Below are positions 1 through 7,286 of a stretch of 7,286 nt of DNA, one piece after another. Below the pieces are notes generated by a model. It ran no database searches. It was given only the letters and a program-made list of their open reading frames with translations, and was not told the origin of the DNA. Made by a program: the position numbers and the translations under genes. Every line of letters starts with the position of its first letter. Positions within the stretch are counted from its first letter, which is position 1. Origin of the DNA: Balneolales bacterium. GTDB lineage: Bacteria; Bacteroidota; Rhodothermia; Balneolales; Natronogracilivirgulaceae. The DNA is taken from the NCBI GenBank assembly GCA_007120555.1, contig SKNL01000145.1, positions 1 through 7,286 of the forward strand, in the 5' to 3' direction.

Positions 1-3000
1 CGTTTTCCTGAACAAGAATGTGCTTGGCCAGGGAGATCAGGTAGGTCTTGCTGTCCGTACCGTCCTTGCTGGTGACGATGACCTCCTGGGAACCGCGCTT
101 GCGGGCACCCATATTGACCACCCCTTCAATCTCGGAAACGACCGCTGGATCTTTCGGCGGCCGCGCTTCAAAGAGCTCGGTAATCCGCGGCAGACCCGCA
201 GTGATATCCTTGGACTTGGACGCGGAGGTACGGGGTATTTTTGCAAGTACCTGTCCGGCAGAAACCGTCTCACCGTGATCCACAACAACGTGGGCTCCCA
301 CAGGAAGCGTAGTCTCACGGATACGGTCGCCTTCACCTTTCACAATCACCGTAGGCACAAGACTGCGATCACGTGAATCGGTGATCACCTTCTCCTTGTG
401 ACCCGTCTGGGAATCGGTCTCATCCTTGTAGGTGACACCGTGAACGATGTCGCGATACTCAATGAAACCGTCCAGTTCGGAGAAAATAAGGGCATTATAG
501 GGATCCCACTTACAGATCGGGATGCCCTTGGGAACCATATCGCCATCTTCTACAAGCAGCTCCGAACCGTATGGAACGTTATAGGTGATGAGCGTCTTGT
601 CGGTATCATCCACAATCCGGATTTCACCGGCGCGGCTCAGGACTACGGTTGTAATTTCCTCACCATCGTCATAATCGACAGCCCTCACATTCTCGAAGAC
701 CACCTTTCCGGCAAACTTCGATTTGTGCTGTGATTCGGCCTCAAGTCGTGACGCCGTTCCACCCACGTGAAATGTACGCAGCGTAAGCTGTGTACCCGGC
801 TCACCGATCGACTGGGCGGCGATGACACCTACCGCCTCGCCTACCTGCACCGGTTTTCCGCGGGACAGGTCACGGCCATAGCACTTGGCACACACACCCC
901 TGGCTGATTCACAAGTGAGCACGGATCGGATCTCAACCTCTTCCAGGGACGTTTCCGCCACCTTCGAGGCAGTCTTTTCATCGATCATTTGATTGGAGCT
1001 CACAATCAGTTCATCCGTAAGCGGATCATAGACCTCGTGCATGGAGACCCGGCCAAGGATACGATCTTCCAGACTCTCTACAATATCCTCGTTGTCCTTG
1101 AGTGCCTGGATGCGGATTCCGCGAAGCGTTCCGCAGTCATCCTCGGTCACGATCAGATCCTGGGATACATCCACCAGACGGCGTGTCAGATAACCGGCGT
1201 CGGCTGTTTTCAGGGCCGTATCGGCAAGACCTTTGCGGGCTCCGTGGGTCGAGATAAAGTATTCAAGAACCGTCAGACCTTCCTTGAAACTGGAAAGGAT
1301 TGGTTGTTCGATAACCTCGTTTCCGGTTTGCAGCGAGCTTTTCTGCGGCTTGGCCATCAGACCACGCATACCGCCGAGCTGACGGATCTGCTCCTTGGAG
1401 CCCCGCGCACCGGAATCGGCCATCATGAATACCGGGTTGAAGCCGCCCTTGTCCTCGGTCAACGCCTGAAAGAGGGTTTCGGATACACGGTTCGTGGTGC
1501 TGGTCCACTTGTCGATAACCTGGTTGTAACGCTCATTGTCGGTGATGAACCCGTTTTCATACCGGTCCTGGATAAGCTGGACTTCCTGCTGTGCCTGTTG
1601 GATGTACTCGGCCTTCTCCTTGGGAATCACGATATCCTCAAGGCTGAAGGAAAGACCGCCTATGGTGGCATTTTCAAATCCAAGGTATTTCATCTCATCA
1701 AGGAAGCGGGCGGTCCTCATGGTGCCCGTTACTGTAAAGACCGCACCGATCAGGTTGCGCAGCTCTTTCTTTCCGAAAGTAAGGTTGATGTAACCAAGTT
1801 CGTTCGGTATGATCTCGTTGAAAAGAACACGTCCGGTTGTGGTTTTAAAGATTTTTTTGATCTCCTCACCATCGCGCTTCAGCGTGATGCGTACGTTGAT
1901 CTTGGCATGCAGCGCCACGTGGCCGCGATCGTAAGCGATCTTGACCTCTTCCGGGGAAGCGAAGGTCTTGCCTTCTCCTTGTGCCCCGTCAGCCATCTTG
2001 GTCAGGTAGTAAATACCCAGAACCATGTCCTGCGAAGGCACGGTGATCGGGCTTCCGTTCGCCGGGTTCATGATATTGTGCGAACCGAGCATCAGCACGG
2101 ATGCCTCCAGGATCGCATCATGGCTCAGCGGCAGGTGAACGGCCATCTGGTCGCCGTCAAAGTCGGCATTGAAAGCGGTACAGGAAAGCGGGTGCAGGCG
2201 GATGGCCTTGTCCTCAATGAGTATCGGCTGATATGCCTGGATACCGAGGCGGTGAAGCGTCGGAGCCCGGTTTAGAAGCACCGGATGCCCGTCGATCACT
2301 TTCTCAAGCACATCCCAGACCACGTCGTCGCGACGATCCACCACTTTCTTGGCACTCTTGACCGTCTTGACATACCCGCGCTCTATGAGACGGCGGATAA
2401 TAAACGGCTTGTAGAGCTCTACCGCCATTTCCTTGGGCAGGCCGCATTCATGCAGCTTCAGCTCGGGGCCGACCACGATCACGGAACGGCCGGAGTAGTC
2501 GACGCGCTTGCCAAGCAGATTCTGGCGGAAGCGGCCGCTCTTGCCTTTCAGCATATCGCTCAGTGACTTGAGCGGACGGTTGTTGCTGCGGACCGCGTTC
2601 ATTTTCCGGGAGTTGTCGAACAGAGAGTCGACAGACTCCTGGAGCATGCGCTTCTCGTTGCGGAGGATGACGTCCGGCGCCTTGATATCGATCAGACGCT
2701 TCAGCCGGTTGTTGCGGATGATCACCCGGCGATAAAGGTCGTTCAGATCGGAGGTGGCAAATCGGCCACCCTCCAGCGGCACGAGCGGACGAAGTTCCGG
2801 CGGTATCACCGGAATGACCTGCATGACCATCCACTCCGGACGGTTTTCACGCGATTTGTTGGCCGTCCGGAACGACTCGATGACCTGGAGACGCTTCAGG
2901 AATTTCTTCTTCCGCATGGCCGAGGTCTCGTTCTTCACGGACTCACGGTATTTGTAGGCGGCCTTGTCCAGTTCAATGTTGGAAAGCAGTGCCTCAATGG

Positions 3001-3580
3001 CTTCTGCTCCCATCTTGACCACAAACTTGTCCGGATCATCATCCTCCAGGGAGCGATGATCTTCCGGCAGCTGCCCCATGATGTCATAATACTCCTCCTC
3101 GGAGATCATGTCACCCAGTTTGTATCCGAGATCACGCGCCAGACCGGGCTTGACTATCACAAAATTCTCGTAATAGACAATCTTCTCGAGATTCTTTGAT
3201 GAGAGTCCCAGAAGATAGGCAATCTTGTTGGGCATGGACTTGAAGTACCAGATATGCACTACCGGCACGCAAAGGGTGATATGCCCCATGCGTTCCCGGC
3301 GTACGGCCTTGCGGGTGACTTCAACGCCACAGCGGTCGCAGATGATCCCCTTGTAGCGGATCCTCTTGTATTTACCGCAATGGCATTCCCAGTCTTTGAC
3401 CGGACCAAAGATTTTTTCGCAGAACAAACCGTCCTTTTCCGGTTTGAACGTACGATAGTTGATTGTTTCAGGATTCAGCACCTCTCCGTTGGACCGGGTA
3501 AGGATCGATTCGGCCGATGCAAGGGAAACACGAATATGCCTGAAATCTTTTGTGACTGATTCGCTTTTGGTAAACGGCAA
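1..3580 (-). CDS. rpoC: DNA-directed RNA polymerase subunit beta' (RpoC), 3' end outside window
   Basis: Encodes beta', the cytoplasmic core RNA polymerase subunit that carries the catalytic magnesium. The frame is open for 1193 codons and runs off the left edge. FCB-group RpoC is usually about 1400-1430 residues, so roughly the last 200-240 are missing. Seen in order: zipper/zinc domain with Cys66, 68, 81 and 84; the rudder and switch region around 300-368, including GRFRQNLLGKRVDYSGRS from residue 349; the catalytic loop NADFDGDQ at 471-478, with metal-binding Asp473, 475 and 477; the bridge helix at about 774-806 (HGARKGLADTALKTA); a second zinc site, Cys816, 890, 897 and 900; the trigger loop QLTLRTFH at 931-938; an SI3-type insertion at about 942-1120; and trigger-loop return DITAGLPR from 1125. 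The TTG start gives an N-terminus the same length as recalled Bacteroidota homologues up to the LAS motif, and it has an ideal ribosome binding site. An in-frame TAA at 3623-3625 blocks a longer start. Probably cotranscribed with rpoB. Identity is certain; the start is very likely. Confidence 0.98.
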   Translation of the reverse strand, partial: MPFTKSESVTKDFRHIRVSLASAESILTRSNGEVLNPETINYRTFKPEKDGLFCEKIFGPVKDWECHCGKYKRIRYKGIICDRCGVEVTRKAVRRERMGHITLCVPVVHIWYFKSMPNKIAYLLGLSSKNLEKIVYYENFVIVKPGLARDLGYKLGDMISEEEYYDIMGQLPEDHRSLEDDDPDKFVVKMGAEAIEALLSNIELDKAAYKYRESVKNETSAMRKKKFLKRLQVIESFRTANKSRENRPEWMVMQVIPVIPPELRPLVPLEGGRFATSDLNDLYRRVIIRNNRLKRLIDIKAPDVILRNEKRMLQESVDSLFDNSRKMNAVRSNNRPLKSLSDMLKGKSGRFRQNLLGKRVDYSGRSVIVVGPELKLHECGLPKEMAVELYKPFIIRRLIERGYVKTVKSAKKVVDRRDDVVWDVLEKVIDGHPVLLNRAPTLHRLGIQAYQPILIEDKAIRLHPLSCTAFNADFDGDQMAVHLPLSHDAILEASVLMLGSHNIMNPANGSPITVPSQDMVLGIYYLTKMADGAQGEGKTFASPEEVKIAYDRGHVALHAKINVRITLKRDGEEIKKIFKTTTGRVLFNEIIPNELGYINLTFGKKELRNLIGAVFTVTGTMRTARFLDEMKYLGFENATIGGLSFSLEDIVIPKEKAEYIQQAQQEVQLIQDRYENGFITDNERYNQVIDKWTSTTNRVSETLFQALTEDKGGFNPVFMMADSGARGSKEQIRQLGGMRGLMAKPQKSSLQTGNEVIEQPILSSFKEGLTVLEYFISTHGARKGLADTALKTADAGYLTRRLVDVSQDLIVTEDDCGTLRGIRIQALKDNEDIVESLEDRILGRVSMHEVYDPLTDELIVSSNQMIDEKTASKVAETSLEEVEIRSVLTCESARGVCAKCYGRDLSRGKPVQVGEAVGVIAAQSIGEPGTQLTLRTFHVGGTASRLEAESQHKSKFAGKVVFENVRAVDYDDGEEITTVVLSRAGEIRIVDDTDKTLITYNVPYGSELLVEDGDMVPKGIPICKWDPYNALIFSELDGFIEYRDIVHGVTYKDETDSQTGHKEKVITDSRDRSLVPTVIVKGEGDRIRETTLPVGAHVVVDHGETVSAGQVLAKIPRTSASKSKDITAGLPRITELFEARPPKDPAVVSEIEGVVNMGARKRGSQEVIVTSKDGTDSKTYLISLAKHILVQEN

Positions 3581-3644
3581 GGAAGTACCTCCGTTAAATG
3601 TTTGAAAAATTAAACTGTTCGCTTAGGTGAGAAACCGGCCTGTC
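3581..3644 (-). other. rpoB-rpoC intergenic spacer
   Basis: This 64-nt spacer lies between the rpoB TAG stop (3645-3647) and the rpoC TTG start (3578-3580). It holds the rpoC ribosome binding site at its downstream end and an A/T-rich stretch around 3596-3616. I see no inverted repeat followed by a T-run, so no intrinsic terminator, and no convincing promoter. This fits transcription straight through from rpoB into rpoC, as is known for this gene pair in bacteria generally. Confidence 0.8.
3587..3592 (-). promoter_or_regulatory. Shine-Dalgarno site of rpoC
   Basis: On the minus strand the sequence is GGAGGT, followed by the six bases ACTTCC and then the TTG start codon at 3578-3580. Both the match to the 16S anti-Shine-Dalgarno sequence and the spacing are near ideal. 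The site decides the rpoC start: no ATG or GTG lies in frame between the upstream stop (3623-3625) and this TTG, and later ATG codons fall after the first zinc motif, so using them would delete it. Confidence 0.88.
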
Positions 3645-6600
3645 CTAATCTATGGTTACTTCGAGTCCAAGACCCTGAAGCTCTCTTACAAGCACGTTGA
3701 ACGACTCCGGAGTAGTTCCGTCCGGCAGATTTTCACCTTTTACGATGGCCTCGTAGACTTTCGAGCGACCTTTCACATCATCACTTTTTACAGTGAGCAT
3801 TTCTTTCAGTATGTTGGATGCACCGTAGGCATACAAGGCCCAAACCTCCATCTCTCCGAGACGCTGACCTCCGAACTGGGCTTTACCGCCCAACGGCTGT
3901 TGCGTGATCAGTGAGTACGGGCCAATGGACCGTGCATGGATCTTGTCCTCAATGAGGTGATTCAGCTTGAGCATGTAGATAAAGCCAACCGTGGTCATTT
4001 GCTGGAACCGTTCGCCGGACTGTCCGTCATACAGATAGGTACGACCGTCTATCGGCAAGCCGGCTTTTTCCAGCCACCCCTGGATGTCATCGTAGGTGGC
4101 GCCATCAAATGTCGGGGTCGCAAATGTGACTCCCAGCTTTTTCCCGGCCCAACCCAGGATCGTCTCGTAGATCTGCCCCAGGTTCATCCGGGACGGTACG
4201 CCCAGCGGGTTCAGTACGATATCGACCGGTGTTCCATCCTCAAGGAATGGCATGTCTTCAGCCGGGACCACCTTGGCCACAACACCTTTGTTGCCGTGGC
4301 GGCCGGCCATTTTGTCGCCCACTCCGAGCTTGCGCTTTTTAGCCACATAGACTTTGGCCTTCTGCACGATGCCCGGGGGCAGCTCGTCGCCGACCTGAAT
4401 GGAGTATTTCCGGCGTTTCAGATCTGTTTCGTACTGACGCCGCAGGCTCCGGCAGTTGTGAAGCAGGGTCACGATATGCTCGTTGACCTTTTCGTCCTGG
4501 CACCAGGCCTGACGGGCTTTCAGGGTCAGGGGATCGAGGCCTTCAAAGGTCTGCTTGCGGTACTTTTCCCCCTTGGGAATGATCTCGTTGCCGAGGTGGT
4601 CGACCACGCCCGGCGAGGTTTTATCCTTGAGAAGCTTGTACATCCGATCGGCCCACTGGCCGTTCAGCTTGGTGAGCTGCTCGCGATAAATTTCATTTTC
4701 CCGTTCAACAAGCTCTTTTTCCTCTTTACGGGAGAGCTGCTCATCTTTCTTGCGGCTGAAAAGCTTGGTGTCGATGACGACGCCTGACACTCCCGGAGGG
4801 GTTTTCAGCGAAGCGTCTTTCACATCACCGGCTTTGTCGCCAAAGATGGCACGGAGCAGTTTTTCTTCCGGGGTCGGATCGGTCTCGCCCTTCGGCGTGA
4901 TCTTGCCGACAATGATGTCGCCCGACTTGATCTTGGCACCAACGCGGATGATTCCGTTCTCATCCAGGTTGCGGGTCGCTTCTTCACTCACATTCGGGAT
5001 TTCCCGGGTGAGCTCCTCTTCCCCGCGCTTGGTGTCGCGCACCTGCTGCTCGAACTCCTGAATATGGATGGAGGTGTAGATATCCTCGGAAACCACGCGT
5101 TCACTGACGACAATGGCATCCTCAAAGTTGTATCCCCTCCAGGGCATGAAGGCAACCAGCAGGTTGCGTCCGAGAGCAAGTTCGCCGTCCTGGGTAGCGC
5201 ATCCGTCAGCGATAGGCTGCCCTTCGACCACTTTATCGCCAACCCTGACGATCGGGCGCTGGTTGGATGTGGTATCCTGGTTGGTGCGCTCAAATTTTCT
5301 GAGCGGGTACCGTTTGATACCGTCATCAAAGTGTGCGAGTGATTCAAGCTCATCGCGATCGTATCGGACATGTACTTCGGTAGCGCTGACATAGACTACC
5401 TCACCGCTGCCTTCTGCTACTATGAGTGCACGGGAGTCACGGGCGGCACGGTATTCGAGCCCCGTACCGACGAGCGGCGCTTCCGGCCTGAGCAGCGGCA
5501 CGGCCTGGCGCTGCATGTTTGATCCCATAAGCGCCCTGTTGGCATCATCGTGCTCGATAAACGGCACCATTCCTGCCGCAACCGATACAATCTGGTTGGG
5601 GGAGATGTCCATGTACCGCACTTCATCCGGTGAGGCGAGTACGACATTGCTGTCACGGAATCGGGAGAAAATAAGATCGTTCTCAAACTTGCTGTCCTTG
5701 TTGAGCGGAGCGTTGGCCTGGGCGATAACGGTTTCGTCCTCCTGCTCGGCAGCAAGATACTCGATTTTTTTGGATACGGTCTCCTTTTCCACCTTGCGGT
5801 AGGGGGTCTCGATGAATCCGAAATCGTTGACCTTGGCATGCACGCACAGCGAGGAGATCAGTCCGATGTTGGGGCCTTCCGGTGTCTCGATGGGACACAG
5901 GCGGCCGTAGTGCGTATAGTGCACGTCGCGCACCTCGAAACCAGCGCGCTCCCGGGTCAGACCGCCCGGACCGAGTGCCGACATCCGGCGCTTGTGGGTA
6001 AGTTCGGCCAGCGGATTGGTCTGATCCATGAACTGGGAAAGCTGGTTCGTTCCAAAGAACGTGTTGATCACGCTGGAAATGGTCCGGGCGTTGACCAGAT
6101 CCTGCGGTGTGAACTGCTCCGCATCACGGGAGTTCATCCGCTCACGGATGGTTCGGGTCATGCGCGCCAGTCCGAGTCCGAATTGCTGGGCGAGCTGTTC
6201 GCCCACGGTACGGACTCTCCTGTTGCTGAGGTGATCGATATCATCCACCTGGGATTTCAAATCCTTCAGGCGGATCAGCTCCTTGATAATCGCAATGATA
6301 TCGTTTTTGGTCAGCACCTGCAGCTCCAGGGATTCATCCAGGTGAAGTCGCTTGTTGAGGCGGTAACGTCCCACTTCGCCAAGGTCGTAGCGCTTGTCGC
6401 TGAAGAAGAGGCGGTCCAGTACGGAGCGGGCCGTCTCCATATCCGGCATGTCACCGGATCGGATCTGGCGGTATACCTCTGCCAGGGCGCTTTCTTCGTT
6501 GTGGCTGGTGTCTTTGCGAAGGGTGTTGAGGATCACGGACTCTTCGTGGTCTTCATCCCTTGCCTTAAGCACATGGATGCTGGTTATGCCGGCATTCTTG

Positions 6601-7286
6601 AAGGCCTGGAAATCCTCATCGGTGATCTCATGATCGCGCGGGAAGAGGATGTTCCTGCGTTTTGCCTCGGTGACTTCGCCGGTCTCATCATCAACCACTT
6701 CTTCGACCAGGTTTTCCACAATATCGGTGGCCAGTTTCCTGCCCACGGCACTCTTGAAAGACTTGGCTGTTTTGATGTTGATCTCATCCGACAGATCGAA
6801 AATGCTGAGGATCTCGTGGTCCGTGGAAAACCCGAGGGCGCGAAGCAGTGTGGTTACGGGGAGTTTCTTCTTCCTGTCGATATAGGCCCACAGCACATCG
6901 CGGATATCGGTCGTAAGTTCGATCCAGGAACCCTTGAAAGGGATTACCCGGGCGGAATAGAGCTGTGTCCCATTGGGATGCAGCGACTGTCCGAAAAACA
7001 CACCGGGGGAGCGGTGCAGCTGACTTACAATGACCCGCTCCGAACCGTTGATGATAAAGGTTCCGCTTTCGGTCATCCAGGGAAGGTCTCCGAGAAAGAC
7101 CTCCTGTTCGATGGTTTCACTGGCATCATCACCGGGATCGGATGATGAGAGGCGCAGTTTTGCTTTCAGGGGAAGCGCATAGGTCAGACCCCGCTCCTGG
7201 CATTCTTCTATCGAGTATTTGGGCGTATCCACAGAATAGTAGATAAACTCCAGAATACTTTGTTCCCGCGTGTCCTGAATCGGGAA
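3645..7286 (-). CDS. rpoB: DNA-directed RNA polymerase subunit beta (RpoB), 5' end outside window
   Basis: Encodes beta, the second large core subunit, which forms one pincer, the rifampicin pocket and part of the active site. The visible part is 1213 codons plus a TAG stop. The frame is open to the right edge, beginning FPIQDTREQSILEF. In recalled Bacteroides RpoB (about 1270 residues) this motif starts near residue 58, so about 55-60 residues are missing. A GTG at 7230-7232 would open a shorter frame but lies inside conserved protein and is not the start. Seen, in visible-residue numbers: the protrusion and lobe domains; the rifampicin cluster at about 415-438; ETPEGPN from 467; the acidic pair Glu722-Asp723 (E. 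coli 813-814); a charged helical insertion at about 844-957; GDKMAGRHGNKG at 990-1001, with Lys992 and Lys1000 matching E. coli 1065 and 1073; PSRMNLGQI near 1031; and the C-terminal GGKAQFGGQR clamp region near 1135. The C-terminus ends at the normal place. No frame break or intein was seen. Confidence 0.98.
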   Translation of the reverse strand, partial: FPIQDTREQSILEFIYYSVDTPKYSIEECQERGLTYALPLKAKLRLSSSDPGDDASETIEQEVFLGDLPWMTESGTFIINGSERVIVSQLHRSPGVFFGQSLHPNGTQLYSARVIPFKGSWIELTTDIRDVLWAYIDRKKKLPVTTLLRALGFSTDHEILSIFDLSDEINIKTAKSFKSAVGRKLATDIVENLVEEVVDDETGEVTEAKRRNILFPRDHEITDEDFQAFKNAGITSIHVLKARDEDHEESVILNTLRKDTSHNEESALAEVYRQIRSGDMPDMETARSVLDRLFFSDKRYDLGEVGRYRLNKRLHLDESLELQVLTKNDIIAIIKELIRLKDLKSQVDDIDHLSNRRVRTVGEQLAQQFGLGLARMTRTIRERMNSRDAEQFTPQDLVNARTISSVINTFFGTNQLSQFMDQTNPLAELTHKRRMSALGPGGLTRERAGFEVRDVHYTHYGRLCPIETPEGPNIGLISSLCVHAKVNDFGFIETPYRKVEKETVSKKIEYLAAEQEDETVIAQANAPLNKDSKFENDLIFSRFRDSNVVLASPDEVRYMDISPNQIVSVAAGMVPFIEHDDANRALMGSNMQRQAVPLLRPEAPLVGTGLEYRAARDSRALIVAEGSGEVVYVSATEVHVRYDRDELESLAHFDDGIKRYPLRKFERTNQDTTSNQRPIVRVGDKVVEGQPIADGCATQDGELALGRNLLVAFMPWRGYNFEDAIVVSERVVSEDIYTSIHIQEFEQQVRDTKRGEEELTREIPNVSEEATRNLDENGIIRVGAKIKSGDIIVGKITPKGETDPTPEEKLLRAIFGDKAGDVKDASLKTPPGVSGVVIDTKLFSRKKDEQLSRKEEKELVERENEIYREQLTKLNGQWADRMYKLLKDKTSPGVVDHLGNEIIPKGEKYRKQTFEGLDPLTLKARQAWCQDEKVNEHIVTLLHNCRSLRRQYETDLKRRKYSIQVGDELPPGIVQKAKVYVAKKRKLGVGDKMAGRHGNKGVVAKVVPAEDMPFLEDGTPVDIVLNPLGVPSRMNLGQIYETILGWAGKKLGVTFATPTFDGATYDDIQGWLEKAGLPIDGRTYLYDGQSGERFQQMTTVGFIYMLKLNHLIEDKIHARSIGPYSLITQQPLGGKAQFGGQRLGEMEVWALYAYGASNILKEMLTVKSDDVKGRSKVYEAIVKGENLPDGTTPESFNVLVRELQGLGLEVTID

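Noticed and set aside
989..2275. A 428-codon plus-strand open frame opposite rpoC
   Set aside because: It is in the register where its codons mirror rpoC codons, and its openness follows from rare TTA/CTA/TCA codons in rpoC. The translation has no recognisable domain, while the opposite strand encodes conserved RpoC through the whole stretch.
3600..3640. Possible promoter in the rpoB-rpoC spacer: minus-strand TAATTTTT with TTTC 18 nt upstream, loosely like the Bacteroides TTTG / TAnnTTTG pattern
   Set aside because: Both boxes miss their final G, the spacing is short, and an A/T-rich spacer would give such a match by chance. Readthrough from rpoB explains rpoC expression.
3936..4787. A 283-codon plus-strand open frame opposite the 3' part of rpoB
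   Set aside because: Also a codon-aligned mirror of rpoB; it ends within the opposite strand of the beta insertion and shows no domain of its own.
5838..7145. A 435-codon plus-strand open frame opposite rpoB
   Set aside because: Same codon-aligned mirror register as above. The opposite strand is fully conserved RpoB, and the plus-strand product resembles no family I know.
7230..7232. GTG as the start codon of rpoB
   Set aside because: The frame continues upstream to the window edge with conserved beta sequence (FPIQDTREQSILEF), so the true start lies outside the window.
1..7286. Intein, intron, insertion sequence, CRISPR array or hidden accessory system within the window
   Set aside because: Both genes read through continuously by eye in one frame each, their conserved motifs are uninterrupted, and the only non-coding DNA is the 64-nt spacer.

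Overview
The window holds two adjacent core housekeeping genes, both on the minus strand and both cut by the window edges: rpoB (RNA polymerase beta subunit, right half, 5' end missing) and rpoC (beta' subunit, left half, 3' end missing). In the direction of transcription the order is rpoB, a 64-nt spacer, then rpoC. This is the conserved bacterial rpoBC arrangement, which usually lies downstream of the rplKAJL ribosomal protein genes (outside this window). About 99% of the window is coding.

The proteins look like those of the Bacteroidota/FCB group. Recalled Bacteroides-type RpoB and RpoC align almost end to end with these, including the beta segment FPIQDTR near the right edge, the start region of beta' and its CHCGKYKRIRYKG zinc region. 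The details (for example ERGLTYALPLKAKLRLSS in beta), the moderate G+C (mid-50s percent by eye, not counted) and a textbook Shine-Dalgarno sequence before rpoC suggest a deep-branching lineage such as Balneolota or Rhodothermota rather than a typical Bacteroidia or Flavobacteriia member. That placement is an inference from memory, not a search.

Region by region: 1-3580 is rpoC codons 1-1193 plus one base; 3581-3644 is the spacer with the rpoC ribosome binding site (GGAGGT, 6 nt before a TTG start); 3645-7286 is the last 1213 codons of rpoB plus its stop. Reading both frames through by eye, I found no frameshift, internal stop, insertion sequence, intein or missing catalytic residue. The two products assemble with alpha and omega into the core RNA polymerase, beta and beta' forming the two pincers and sharing the active site.

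I found no tRNA, CRISPR array, mobile element, repeat, riboswitch or terminator, and no sign of an undescribed system. The findings below are minor points on an ordinary, strongly conserved locus. Several long open frames on the plus strand are mirror images of rpoB/rpoC codons and were rejected.
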